A DNA stretch of 64,000 nt from Skeletonema tropicum (taxonomy: Eukaryota; Bacillariophyta; Thalassiosirophyceae; Thalassiosirales; Thalassiosiraceae): the NCBI GenBank assembly GCA_037178625.1, contig CM074136.1, forward strand, positions 1,736,001 to 1,800,000, read 5' to 3'. Below, in pieces: positions 32,782-45,171 of the stretch; the stretch's first letter is position 1; every line of letters starts with the position of its first letter. The position numbers and the translations under genes were made by a program. Below the pieces are notes generated by a model. It saw only the letters and a list, made by a program, of their open reading frames with translations, searched no databases and had not been told where the DNA came from.

Positions 32782-35700
32782 TCATTTTCCATGAAGAAAC
32801 ACGTAATGGCTATTACTTTGTCCTTCTCTTGCCCATAGTGCAACTGTATTATGATCGAAATACATGGGTTGACAATCTTTCATGGCCAATCCCCTTAGAA
32901 TGATATTCGCCTTGTATACCACACTGTTCAAAACAAACACCTTTCCAACAACTTGAATCCCAATCGCATCCTTTGCAACACAAGGATCAACATCAGCTGT
33001 TGATTTTGTTTCGTCCAAAACCGAAACAGTCTCAATCAATCCCCAAGTTGATTTCACTAATCTTTTCCCAATCTGCTTTGCAGCTGCGCAATTTGCCTTG
33101 TTGTGTCCAATACCCTTACAAAGATCACAAGTTGAAATGTGACGTTTTGCCGTAACCACTGCTTCCACTCCGCTTATCTTTCTTTTCATGCAAGTTCCAC
33201 CTTCGCCCCGTTTCCTTGTAGAAGGAAGGATGCCTTGAGGGTTGTTGATGTTATTCTTACCATCCGCAACTGTAAGATCAAGGTACGACGCAGCTGCTCC
33301 TTTTAATTCTTCTTCCCCGACATTTTGAATATTAGCAATCATGTAATTCACAACTGGCAAAAGCTTCTGGTATGTTTCGTTGCTGCGCGATGCAGTACTG
33401 GCAAGCTGTTTGAATTTGTCCAACAGAATATTGTGCATTTGAGTCGAATTCAAACGTTTCGCTTTCTTTGCTGTATAACGTTTTGCAATCAATGGGTTGG
33501 CAACAAGATCTGACACAAATTCCCCTACACATTCACCGCCAGCAACTTGTACATTATCTGTTGCATTAGTATGCAGCTCAACTGCACCAACGACTCCCTT
33601 CTCATCTGGCAGATCAAAATCGGCACCCCCAAAATCTGCTGCAGGAGTGTCATCAATGGAAGAACCACCATTTCTTTGTGGTGCTGGAGAAATTGCAGGG
33701 ATTGACTTCACTTCGGTATCATTAAGTTTCCAATGATTGTGAAACTGTGACTCATTGAATTCAAAATCGCATACTCGTTGGATGTGCTTGCATGGCTGTC
33801 CACTGTTGATGTCCCTTTTGCACCACATGCAGTAATACACACCGTCTCTGAATTCTACAACCCTCCTTGGTTGTGTCACTCTATCTGGACCTTTTAAATA
33901 AACCAAATATGCCTTAGTCACACCTCTTGCCTGTTGCTCAGCAGACAGTACTGCCATTTCCTCATATGAGTACTCTTGAGCTTCTAGGTTTGTCTTGATG
34001 AAGTTATCCACAACTTTGACAGAACATTTCATCGAACATTCTTGAGCCGCTTTTGTTCGCATGCCTTGGACATCATCATCGTAGACTGCAACTCGTGCTT
34101 TGACTCTTTGCTTTCGTTCCTCAGAAGTCTTATCCTCATCTTTCTGAAGGTGTTGCTGGACGACACCAGTAAAAGAATGAACTTGTCCTCCAAGATGACG
34201 TTGGAACGCTGAGAATGATCCCTCGACAACGGAACTTGCCTCCATATCCAGTGTGAAATTCTCAATTCTCCAAGGATTCCCCCACCGCTCTTTATAAAGG
34301 GAAAGTTGCTGAAGATATTCTGCAGCCCCTGGCCATTTGCGGCATGCTTCATTCAAGCGAACATCCCATTCCTGTTTACATGTGGTGTTCTTCACCAGAT
34401 GTTGATACACAAAGGACTTGCAATCCGCATAGCCTGGGATGTGTTTCAAATTACGAGGGAAATCTAGTCTCATAATATGCCATGTACAGGCACCAAAGAA
34501 TGTGACAGAAGGGAGAAATCGTTGTATAGGCTCCACACCAACTCCTACAAAAACAACAAAGAATTCGGTCGTAAGCAGCTCCTTGCATGATGTTGAGATG
34601 CACACATGAACAATGGTGTTGTATACTTACCCAAATCTGACATGGTGGCTTTCACAATTTCAGCAGCAAAGGGTGACATACTAACAAGGCTTTGCAGCAC
34701 CCACGATACAGCTTCATTGCTAGCACACATAGTCATTGCTCCCATTACAGTTTGAGATTTGCCTTCATGATCTGAAACCATAACATTCCAAAAGCAAAAG
34801 TTGCTTGTATTGACACCACTCCTTGTGTCATCAATGAATATCATAGCACCATGTCTGAGAAGTCTTGCCCTCATCCTACCAGTCTGCCATGCAGTTCCAC
34901 TGAATCTGTGTTCTGAATCAGTTGTAACTCGACTGTCATATCCATCTACTTCTTCCTTTAAACCTCTATGCAACATTAGCAGGTTATCAATGCTGTCTTT
35001 ACTCCCGGCAGAAATCTCATTTGCTAAGTCTTCGTTATGAAGATAGTCAGTCCATTGACCTATCTCCTCCTTAGAGCACTCATTTGGTTTCCAATTTTTT
35101 ATGGGCTCATCATTTAGAAGTCTGTAACGCAAATTGGTAGCCTCTTCCAGTGTTGCATCCAGAAATCCTGATTGAATCAACCAACTTTTGACATCATCAG
35201 TGCCATATCTACGCGCTTTCACTTCTTTACGTAGGTGCGCTAAAGCATAGTCAGGATATGTTCTCCCTGCTCTCTTCCGTAATGCGAAAATCATCTCCTG
35301 GTCATCTCCACCATTACAACCGTTTGTATGCTCTAGAGAGACAGATGTTATACGGACAATTTCATCATTACGGCATGCGTCATTAGGCATTCTTTCACGT
35401 GCAGCACTGATGTGCCACTCACAGCCAGTCTTCAGAGACTGACGAGTTGGCCGGGCACCCTTGATCCCTTCTTTCTTTTGTGACTTGTGGGTTCCTGATC
35501 TAGGACAGGTGTATCGATAGCTAATGTAATTATCTGCTTGCGTTCTTTTGTTTTCTGTCTTTTTTTGTTTAGGAAACATCCGCACAGTCACGCAATAATC
35601 TTCCACTGCTTGTTTGAAGAGTTGTTCCGATGGAAACACATCGTTGTTGTTAAAAGGTGCAGTGGCAGTGGAGGTATTAGTGGATGTATTGGTGGCCAAA

Positions 35701-36185
35701 TCTAATTCTGCCTCTTCAGTTGGTGAAGTTGTTGTGGTTGTGTTGGTGGGCATATCAATGGTGCCAGTCAGACCGTTTTGCATCGTCATATCAAGAGGTT
35801 CGCTTGGGTTTTGTTGAGGAATTAGATGTTGCTGTTGCTGTTGGTTTTGAAAAAGCGATGCTTGATTGAGAAAAGGTGCAGGTGGTCGAAAATTGATGGG
35901 AAAAAGATGCTGAAGCTGATGATGATTATAACTTGGCCACTGATTGTTGGAAGATGGCAGAGGAGGAAACAAAGTGGCGAAGTTGCTGTTGTAATGTGGC
36001 ATTACGCTATGAGCAGCGCCTGTGTCATGCGGATGTTGCATGTTTGTGGAGGTGGAGGTTGACAAACACGCACCAGAGGAAGAAGCAGGACCAGGATTAC
36101 CAGGATTCATTAGTAGATTGGTGCTTGGTGACGACCTCCTGCCACTGTTATCGTTGTTAATATCCTGAGAATGTGCGGATTGCAT
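32782..36185 (-). CDS. MULE transposase
   Basis: Exons 36185-34631 and 34544-32782 with a GT-AG intron of 86 bp; the joined frame encodes 1,105 residues. After a Ser/Asn/Gln-rich leader comes a FAR1/WRKY-GCM1-like DNA-binding part at about 180-285 (YRYTCPRSGTHKSQKK, TGCEWHISA). The MULE RNase-H-like domain follows: GAMIFIDDTRSGVN (first Asp), VMSDLGVGVEPIQRF and GACTWHIMRL (second acidic residue and C-x2-H), and MEASSVVEGSFSAFQRHL (candidate Glu). A SWIM-like Cys/His finger (YYCMWCKRDINSGQPCKHI) and a CCHC zinc knuckle (CDLCKGIGHNKANC) lie in the C-terminal half. This is the enzyme that cuts and moves the element. It appears intact. Confidence 0.9.
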
Positions 36186-36253
36186 GATGTATTAATGACA
36201 CTGGTAACACTTAGCTTACTTTATTTTTGTCATTGGCCGCGCTGCAGCAACAT

Positions 36254-36256
<3 letters not shown>

Positions 36257-36306
<50 letters not shown>

Positions 36307-36312
36307 AGAGAG
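36257..36312. repeat. (GA)n microsatellite
   Basis: A nearly uninterrupted GA dinucleotide run, with one TA interruption, just inside the right end of the MULE. Confidence 0.95.
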
Positions 36313-36357
36313 CGCGCCTCTTGTTGAAAGATAATTCTGCCTTTTAGGGTTAATGGA

Positions 36358-36446
36358 GAGAGCGTGGTATGGTGACGTGGCAGAATCGTCACATCATAGG
36401 GCGTGCCCAACCCGTGCCCAGAAAAGCCGTGCCCAACGTAGCCCCT
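36358..36446 (-). repeat. MULE right terminal inverted repeat
   Basis: Perfect inverted copy of 30896-30984. Confidence 0.95.
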
Positions 36447-36485
36447 TCTCATGAAGATCATGGGGCTACCCTAGATGCAACAAGT

Positions 36486-36756
36486 TGTCACAGGGAATGA
36501 CTCTCTTCCGGTATTCCAATACCGTTACGACAGTCATTCTTCCTGTTCACACGTGTCAAGTAGCAACCACGGTAAGAACCCGTGATTGATCCTCTCACAC
36601 AAGATGACGTCGCACGATGGTGCTCCTTCATCACCTTTGGGAATAGCCCACTCTTCTTCTTTAGCTCTTAAGCTTAGTCACCATGATATCCGTGTTCCTA
36701 GTGGTCTCTTCTGGCTCTAGTTGCACAATCAATACCGGTCCTATTTGCTTGTGACA
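36486..36756 (+). repeat. 5' LTR
   Basis: 271 bp, TG...CA ends, with the short inverted ends TGTCACA/TGTGACA. One mismatch to the 3' LTR. Confidence 0.95.
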
Positions 36757-37730
36757 TTATTTATAAATATTTCCATCCAGTTTACTGGGTGCAAAGCAAA
36801 AGAATCCTTCATCGGTCGGGAAAGATCGACCTTTGAGAAGAAAAAATTAATATTATTCAGCGCATATCCACATTGGTGGGTTTGTGAACCGTGAGCTAGT
36901 ACAACAAAATCGATTGGCTTCTAGAAGATCCATTTCGTCAACACATGGATGTGCGATGAACGCTCGGCGTTTCGTGCTACCATGGAGATGTGACGGCGTG
37001 CGATAGAAGTGTGTTTCGACGTTGACAGAAGTGCATCGGAGGTGAGAAAAGAATTTCGATTCTCCTCATGTAGAGGATGTGCCCATGGCGAGAATGCACC
37101 GTGGCACAGCTCATCACAATAAGGAATTTCATTCCAATAAAAAGACTACGGTCATCTAAATCCAAAGGACATCAGCTGTTGAGCGATGGACTACGATTAG
37201 AATTACGTGTGGGGGGAGAAGTGTTCTCTCATCCAACCCTCACATATCGAGAGTCATCTGCTGTTAGGCGAGATGATACCCTCACAACAACAGAGTTTGC
37301 GGATATAGTTAGCAGACTTAGAAGTATTTATTCCTTATAAGACGCTGGTCGCAATTGGAAAAATACGCACTCTCTTGTCTACCTCTGAGAAGGTGTGGAG
37401 AGTTTTGATCTTTACAGCATGATAGTGCATGTAGCTGGAGCTATTGAGAGCATGTTTGTCGACGCATTCTGTACAGATTGTGATTGTCGCAGCCACTTAG
37501 CCTTGATGGATTGTTGGTTATTACACAGTGTTGCCGAGGTAGTCTACGCCTTGCTCAAGCGAGTACCTCAGGATGACGAGACGATTATACCCCACTGGGC
37601 GAAGTCGAACGTGCAATTGAACCACCTACCCTAATTAATAAAAATTATATTGCTGTGAAAGCAAATCGTGTTTATTTGTCCCTTTATTTGTCCCTGTTGA
37701 TTCAACATGTGCAGCGACGTCCTGGTTAAA

Positions 37731-37830
37731 GAAAGATCAAGTCTATTCAGTTGCGCACAGCGTGCTGTTCAAAGAAAGGTCATGTCTATTCAGTTACGCA
37801 CAGCGTACTGTTCAAGTCATTTCTATCCAG
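37731..37830 (+). repeat. Imperfect tandem duplication inside the LTR element
   Basis: Two copies, about 50 bp apart, of a segment reading tctattcagttgcgcacagc (second copy tctattcagttacgcacagc) plus gtgctgttcaaa / gtactgttcaag. Function unknown. Confidence 0.7.
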
Positions 37831-37902
37831 CGACGAACTATTTAGCGTAAATTCATCCTTATTCACTGGTGCATCTAGGATGACCAGCCTCTTGCTTGCA
37901 TT

Positions 37903-38514
37903 GTGGGAGGAGGAGGAATGAGAGAAACAATTCAAGAGCAATCTGAACTGGAATTACCAAACCAAAATGGTCTGTGCCGCTGTGGCAGCCATGGATTGTC
38001 CATGTTCTCTAAATGTGGTTGGCCAACGTGGCAATCATGCCTAACATATTTCAGAAGACAAGGTCATGGGGGAGTAACGATTGTCTACTCTGCTTCTCCT
38101 AGATATCGGATTATATCCTTTGGTGTGCCGTTTCTTCCACCAAAGAGATCTTCCAAAATACTAATGAGCAATTCAGATGTTAGTCTGAAGGGAAGGGGAC
38201 TTCCTTGGTACTTTGTGTCCATGGCAAGTGTCCCGAGTCCCGAATCTCGTACCTTGATTCTCTGTCTTGTTTACACGCGACAGTCGAAAGGAATCTCTTG
38301 CGCAAGCTCAAATTCAAACATTATCCGGAGTGGTGGGTCTCGTAGGAGAGACTACTCTATCAATACTAATACGGTGGTCATGCCTAGAAAAGGAAGACTA
38401 CTTTCACAACGCAATCTCGCGTCGGCGAATATGATTGTGGTTGGAACCATGCTGCTGCAGATTACCTACGGTGTTCAAAAGGAACCTGCACACACCTCGA
38501 TGCATCCGACTTAA
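37903..38514 (+). CDS. Longest open frame of the LTR element interior, doubtful
   Basis: 203 residues from the ATG at 37927 region onward within an open frame that begins at 37903. It contains a short Cys/His run (CRCGSHGLSMFSKC) reminiscent of, but not matching, a gag zinc knuckle. No known domain. It may be a degenerate gag or chance. Confidence 0.25.
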   Translation: MGGGGMRETIQEQSELELPNQNGLCRCGSHGLSMFSKCGWPTWQSCLTYFRRQGHGGVTIVYSASPRYRIISFGVPFLPPKRSSKILMSNSDVSLKGRGLPWYFVSMASVPSPESRTLILCLVYTRQSKGISCASSNSNIIRSGGSRRRDYSINTNTVVMPRKGRLLSQRNLASANMIVVGTMLLQITYGVQKEPAHTSMHPT

Positions 38515-41500
38515 CTATCCTTGCTGGATGTACTTCTCACGTGAATGAGAGGACGTTCAAGGATTGCTCGAGCAAGTGGAAAAGCACATGCGGAAATCAA
38601 GGCAGGGTCGCAAACAGGCGCATACCAGCACAACGAGATGATAACTACAAGACATCGTCCTTCTAAACCGCTGTTGTTGAAGACAACTAGTGGAGGACTT
38701 GCGAGAAAGCTGGCTGCTTGCTCAATGCTCGTCCTACAGTCCGAGAGTGGCTGAGATCCGTAGCCGACTGCTCACCGTGTTTCGGGAGGTTCACCTTCTT
38801 CCAATGCACGTGAGACATTCATCGGCTGATGGTAAATTTCGTTCATAGTTCGGTGACCTGATTTTTGAATACTCAGATTGAATAGAGCTCGCCAAGCCTG
38901 CTTCATGGAGGGTTCAGTACAGAACAGGCCATCGAGGGAGCTACACTTGCACCCGGACATCTTCTACTGAAATGTTGTAATACATGATGAGAAAGTGTTT
39001 AAATCTATCGGAACGACCTGTTGTTTGGTGTACACAACGCAGGTAATAATGATCAAATAAGAGAGAAGCGTGCTCAAGGCAGTTCTCGAGGCTTCCAAGT
39101 AAATGCTGCAAAAGACACTTACCATGCCCAGGAAGTGACTAACACTTGGATACACCATCTGGAAATTGTTCTTTCGACGATGATGGTTGCCATCTTAGTT
39201 CTTGTGTGTTGTACCAAGACTACCAATAGATCTGCTCCGCTGCTTTTAGTGGCACATGTGGGGCCTCCTCGAAATTCGGTCAATATGGTACGGGGAGGAG
39301 GGATGCTGACCAAACAAGGAAGCGTTCCCATGATCAATCGCCAGCGACTAGATGATGTCTAAGGCGTTTCCAAATTCAGAGTTGATCGGCATTTTGGCTG
39401 AGCTTACTTCATTCAAGCGCAAGGCTTGGGGGAGTATCGATTCTTGATGACACTCATCGACTGGCATCTGTCGTGGTGCACAACAGGAGATGAAGTGATG
39501 AAGCTTGAACTTCGAAAAGAAGTTCAAGGGCGCGTGTCGGAGTGCGGGTGAGTAATGTGCTATCACCTCCTCTCGGCATTTGTGCCTGGAGTTCTTCCGG
39601 TCTAAAGACAGGGCGAGGGCCGCCATACCCTCCGGGAGACAATCTCTACTCATGTTTATCAAATCAACCTCAAACTAATTGCAAGGGGAAGATATTACGA
39701 CTGCGACGGGGCTAGTGCTAGCGAGGCTGCGCTGCCTCAGTTGAGATCCTCAGTGGTCGAGGGTGTGATGCTTCAGCGTAAAGGAAAGTAGTACATATAT
39801 TACCAGCGTTTGACAGCGTCATCCTTCACGACACATGCCACACCTACAAAGGAAGAGGTACCGACAGCAGCTCATTGGAGTGCGCTGTTATAATGCAGAC
39901 TTGGGAAGACAGCAGCTCTTTGAGTGGCTGATCTAAAGATGACGAAGACAAATGGTAAGCTCTTGTGACTGCGCATAGTCACACACGACATGGAAGTAGA
40001 AGATAGTGTTCTGATATAAACGTTGATGAAGCAAAGCTAGCTACGTATGTTCCTGGACCTGCCGCAACATTCTAATGGGATCGAGAAATATTCTAATGAT
40101 CTTCGACAGAGATGATGTATGCAGAGCCTATGCAACGATGCAAAAGGAGATACCTCTGTGGTGATTCCGGCAGCTCTTCAATCCAAGATCCAAGACCTTG
40201 CTTAGGGGATCTGGTATATCACGACCGTTTTGTGCCTTAGGCCGATGGATCGTAAGAACGCACTTTACGTCAACGAGGTTCTGACAGGTACTGATGCAAG
40301 TACGCTTATTTTATCAGGAAGTTATGCAGTTGTGCATGCAGTTGTTGTTGCCCTATCGTCTGATCTGATATTAGATTCGATTGAGGTAGAGGTGCCAAAG
40401 AAGGCTGAGGAGGGAGCTCAGGATGCGCTTACCCCTTTGCAACATTCAACTTGCCATTATTATGTGTGAAACTATGATCGACCTTCCACGGCTCGTTCAA
40501 AGTGGTTGACTTTCCCACTACCAAAGATTCGAACGGGATGTTGGTGAATCCGCGAGATAGAGTGACTCCTCTTCTCACACTTCAAGTGAAGTTCAAGCGG
40601 ACTCTCTACCTGTTCTTCAAGACTCTTGATTAAATCGTTTTAGGCAGAAGTGATGAATGCACATGAAGCCAGTGATACTCTTCCAACACGTAAGTCACGA
40701 TATTCAAGAATACAGAGATGATACAACCTCTCTGGACGGAGTGCAATATGTACTTGTTACAATTACAATGCACCCACCGCAGTACTACTGCCGCAAAAAC
40801 AGAGTCACTTGTGAACCTGTTGATGCAGCCCGATCGTCAAATCCGAATGCAGCCGGAAGACAATCTGGTCTCTTCGTACCACACCGTTTAACGCAGCCTT
40901 GCGAAGCCAGTAAAGCGTTGTCCAAGATAGACACTTGTTATACTCTGGTCGCCAGGATGGCCGCTGCCGAAAGAAATTGGTGGATAGTTCCAAACGCTCG
41001 AAAGAACTTCGAAGCGTCGCGATCCCAAATACTGATTTGGTTCGTAGGCTTTGATCTAGCCGTTTTTAAAGTCTTAAATCTGCCGAAAGCAGAGACTCCA
41101 ACGGAGGTCTCTTCTTCAAGCGACTGAAGTTGACACGAAAGGAACTGTACGATACAAAAAAGAGCCTCAGTTAGTTTAGTCTAGTGAGCGCTACAACAAT
41201 TGATAAAGACCCCATAGTATTGAGGAGTACAGGGGGTGTGTATAGAGAAATTATTCGAATTGGAAATGGAAACTGAACGTTGAACAACGACGTCTTGGCC
41301 AAATCCTATGCACACACAACCGATGTCAAGGAAAGTACATTTGGTTGCTCTAATATCACAAAAGAACTTACGTCCTTGATTCGATCGAAATTGACATTGC
41401 CTGGAGGTCTTTTTTTCCCAAGTTGGGTTTTGGTTTCTATCTGTTAGACTGGTTTTTTATCCGGATGGCTTGCCATGGGTTTTCCAGTCTTGACAGCTCG

Positions 41501-41529
41501 TTTTTGGTTCACACAAGTTCGGGGGAGAA

Positions 41530-41800
41530 TGTCACAGGGAATGACTCTCTTCCGGTATTCCAATACCGTTACGACAGTCATTCTTCCTGTTCACACGTGT
41601 CAAGTAGCAACCACGGTAAGAACCCGTGATTGATCCTCTCACACAAGATGACGTCGCACGTTGGTGCTCCTTCATCACCTTTGGGAATAGCCCACTCTTC
41701 TTCTTTAGCTCTTAAGCTTAGTCACCATGATATCCGTGTTCCTAGTGGTCTCTTCTGGCTCTAGTTGCACAATCAATACCGGTCCTATTTGCTTGTGACA
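41530..41800 (+). repeat. 3' LTR
   Basis: 271 bp, one mismatch to the 5' LTR; preceded by a purine tract and followed by the CAAGT duplication. Confidence 0.95.
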
Positions 41801-41805
41801 CAAGT

Positions 41806-43051
41806 CCATCTCCATGGCGCTCATTTGAGGTGAAAATTGGGGCAGGACTAGAAAGGCTTTCCTGATCAAGTTAATCTCTCTCACACTTGCAATTGACTCT
41901 CTCACACACACAATGGATCTGTTGACATCTCATGAAGCATCACAAACAAAAAGCATTCGCTCCGAGGCCCAATCCAGCAGGAGATAGACACAATTCAGGC
42001 ACAGATGGCCTGCCAGAGGGGAAGGTCAGAGCCTATTTCGAAATCTCACCGAACTCTTTGATGAAAAATACATAGCATCAAAAGTTTACTAGTGTTATAA
42101 TAGACTACATCACCACCATCTAAACTAACACTGAACTTAGAAGTCATCACACAATAAGACCAGAATCATGTGACTAGACAACTAAATCCCCCCATTCCAC
42201 TAAATCCCCCCCATGAGGTATAAACGAAGTGAGTCTGTACGAAGAGCACTTCTGAACGAAGTGAATTCGTTTGGTCAATACAGTAAACTTGATTGGCACT
42301 TTAGTATTCGAATCAAAGACTTGGATCGAAAACTAGCACTCCGGAGAGCCTGCCCCCAGCCAGTATTAAGGAAAACAGGGATCTACGTCCCACAAGAAAT
42401 AACAAACAGTGATCATCGCAATGCCCCTGCTTAGCTACTCTTGGGTCGACGATCGCACATGAAACAATCCATGGTGATGCATGGTTTGCAACATTTGTTA
42501 TGCCAATTCATTTCCAGCTAGACACTAGATAGTGCCCTGGTGTGAGAGAGTATCTAGGAATAGAGGAAAGACAACAAATAGTTATATGTCAGATGACCGT
42601 GGATGAAAATGTAATCGAACACAGCTGTTGGCAACCAAATCACAAATAATAAAGGGAAATGGGCAAGCACATCTGGACAAGCGTCAATCAAATCAGCAAG
42701 ATACACTCACATAATTGCAATTCTTCCAGTAAGCCTACCCATGGAGGCCCTGCCCATGGTGGCTTCCGTCCCACCCATGGAGGGTTGGGTAGCTCAAACA
42801 GCCCGCCCATGTTCAAAAGTGGTAGTAAGTTGGGAGTGGCAAGTGTTTGGTGAATAGAATAGGAATCAGTACGATAACTCTGTATTTATGAAGTTTTCAA
42901 GTAACGTGTAACATGCATGAAGAAGGTCTGTCATGCTCCTTGTCTCCCCTTGTCTTCTCTTCGTTCGGTTTCGGTGGCTCACATTGAGATGCCTGTCCCA
43001 CCTGGCCACGCCAGGAAGTCGGAAGTACGTAAGGCAGATGTGCCACGTCAC
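41806..43051. other. Non-coding interval
   Basis: About 1.25 kb without a convincing gene. A short imperfect repeat of CCCATGGAGG/CCCATGGTGG units lies near 42735-42785. Without the LTR element, this interval would follow directly on the right flank of the MULE. Confidence 0.5.
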
Positions 43052-43118
43052 CACTTACAATTTGAGTGGTGTGTGCAGTGGTTTGTGTGAAATACGCGTG
43101 TGCAGCGTAGCCTCTCTC
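43052..43118 (-). repeat. Solitary MULE terminal inverted repeat (relic)
   Basis: Nearly identical to the 67-bp ends of the MULE at 52260-55283, in the orientation of its right end (…GCGTAGCCTCTCTC). No left mate was found to its left, so it is a relic or a one-ended fragment. The shared sequence continues inward into GTGCCACGTCACC (43034-43046). Confidence 0.8.
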
Positions 43119-44577
43119 GCCAGAACGATCTGCGTACATACTTACTTCTACTTATCTGCGTGCGTCTACGATACTTACTTATGTCGACTGAGCACTGTCC
43201 AAAAGAAGACCAAGCACTATTATTATCCAAAAGCTGACTCTTGGTCAAAACACTGCTTTTCCTTTGGTCACCTATCATCTAAAATGGCTGACACCGAAGA
43301 GCACACAGTAGCTGCTAGCTACAAAAGTTATCTTTCCGGGATGGTGCGGGACTGTGTTAACCTAGACAGTCGCGGCCAGTCTTCCAAAGTGAAGATCATT
43401 AAAGCAATTGAATTCTATGTTAGATTTAGTTCAAAAGCCAGGCATAGAGGTTGTATTACCATGCTTGCCTGTCTCCTCGATAGCTATAACAAATGTCATG
43501 AAACTTTTGGCCATTTTTCTCCTGCTGGAACCCATGCACGTAAATATATAATGCAAGCATTCAATCGTAAGTTCTGAAAGATTTGATCTGTTTTGTCCTT
43601 TGCTCAATTACTCACATTAATTTTTGCTCCAGCCAATCAAGGTAATTTGACAGGTAGTGAACTTCCACAACATATTGTTGAAATGATGCAGACAACTTAT
43701 TCGACAGGGTTACTCTTGCCAGATGATCAACCGTTACTCTTGCCAGATGATCAACCACAAGAGACATCATTTACTCGAGATGCAGTTCCTGGATATAGTA
43801 GGTTCGTTATGTATGAAGCTAAACAATTCAATACTAATGCTACCAATCATCTACAAATGAATTTTTACATATCAACAGTATACTATTGTGGATTATCTGA
43901 AGAGTATTGGAATTGATAAACCCAACCGAACAGTCATCAATGATTTAAAATGTCGCATCAACAACATCAATGATGGTGGTAATGACCAGGAATCAGATGA
44001 TGATGAGCTGTTAGAGGCAGAAGAGGAAACATTTGATGCCCAGTCACATCGTGTATATATTGTCTATCACGCAGACACAGAATCATTCATTGACTATCAT
44101 CGGGGATTCTTTCGGAAACGACAAATTGGAGACATCGCGATCACACCCGAATGGGTCATTGAGTCAGATAATCTCCAATACATCCCTTTGTACTTTGTAC
44201 ATTTACTCCGCCAACAGGAAAGACTGCAAGAACGCCACCCCGAATTGTTCGTCAAGTTATTTCATCCTCTTCCAGTCAACAAGACAAGAACTTGTCACAT
44301 TCAAATTGATATGCAATGTCTGTATTGGGTATTAAGAAAGGCTGGGTTCCAACCAGGTCAAACATACAATGGACTGCTGTTACCAACACATGTTGTATCT
44401 GACGTCTCAGCAATGAGTGGATGGTGGTCAAGAATCTTTCACACACACGTTGGTGAATCAGTCAATCGCCAACATTATACTCCAATGGGTCTTGTTACCA
44501 ATGGTGTGTCGTCATCCTTTCTGTACTCAAAGCGCATCCATGTCCAGCTTCAACATCCTCTAGATTGTTGTCCATCC

Positions 44578-44679
44578 AATCAAGATGAGCCGCCCAATCA
44601 AGATGAGCCACCCAATCAAGATGAGCCGCCCAATCAAGACGAGCCGCCCAATCAAGATGAGCCGCACAATCAAGATGGT
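44578..44679 (+). repeat. 18-bp tandem repeat in the Fanzor gene
   Basis: Five full units and one partial unit of aatcaagatgagccgccc, coding NQDEPP. It lies in the linker just before RuvC-I, so copy number can change without shifting the frame. Confidence 0.95.
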
Positions 44680-45171
44680 CTTCAAGGTGTGATTGGTGGA
44701 ATCGACCCTGGGATTCAATCTTTGTATTATTTGCTACTGACCATTATACCAAGCAATCAAGATACTATGGTTGACTATTCAACCTTCACTGTCAACAACG
44801 TTCCAGGAATCTTTGAGTACACTTCGGGGTGCTGCGGGAAATTACAGTTTGGTAGTTTTCTTACGTAAGTACTGTATCGGTACTGACGCTACTTACGTAC
44901 TTTTTTTTTTTTAATTTCCCGTACTCACTTTACATGCTCAACCGAAAAATGTAAAGTGAGTCCGACTACGAGTTCGTACTCAGCCTCACTTTACATGAGC
45001 GATTTCGTACTCTGCCTCACTTTACATCTCTTTACATAGTGACGAAGGTGGCATCCACAGCAATGGCTGGTTGCAACGATATTATAGGAACCCCTCCAAT
45101 CCCCCCTCATTCAGATAACATTATTACCTACCCACCTCGCTCTGATTCCACCGCCGCCGCCGCTCCCGCCG

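Larger units (their letters stand above)
30896..36446. mobile_element. Complete Mutator-like element (MULE) with two genes
   Basis: Terminal inverted repeats of 88 bp are identical at 30897-30984 and 36358-36445, starting GGGGCTACGTTGGGCACGGC; one further base pair also matches. Inside lie a rightward accessory gene and a leftward transposase gene that converge at about 32.6 kb. Perfect repeats and open reading frames point to recent activity. A 9-10-bp target duplication typical of MULEs was looked for and not found at the borders. A (GA)n tract of about 56 bp lies just inside the right repeat. Confidence 0.9.
36481..41805. mobile_element. LTR retroelement, apparently non-autonomous
   Basis: Two direct 271-bp LTRs, 36486-36756 and 41530-41800, begin TGTCACAGGG and end TTGTGACA. 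They differ at one position that I could see (cgcacgAtgg versus cgcacgTtgg). A 5-bp target duplication CAAGT flanks the element at 36481-36485 and 41801-41805. A polypurine tract (gggggagaa) precedes the 3' LTR. The 4.77-kb interior has only short open frames, and I recognise no protease, integrase, reverse transcriptase or RNase H motif. It is probably mobilised in trans by another element. Confidence 0.9.

Noticed and set aside
36216..36461. Open frame with a long Leu-Ser repeat
   Set aside because: It reads the (GA)n tract and the MULE end, not a gene.
37660..37720. Repeated tttatttgtccct considered as a primer-binding or regulatory repeat
   Set aside because: Only two copies in tandem, no match to a tRNA 3' end that I could recognise.
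37077..41127. Several short open frames inside the LTR element as gag/pol remnants
   Set aside because: No protease, integrase, reverse transcriptase or RNase H motif could be read in any frame.
42933..43283. Extension of the Fanzor first exon upstream of 43284
   Set aside because: The extra residues are a translation of the MULE terminal repeat; the ATG at 43284 is more plausible.
44578..44679. 18-bp repeat array considered as a CRISPR-like array
   Set aside because: The units are contiguous without spacers and keep the coding frame; it is an ordinary coding minisatellite.
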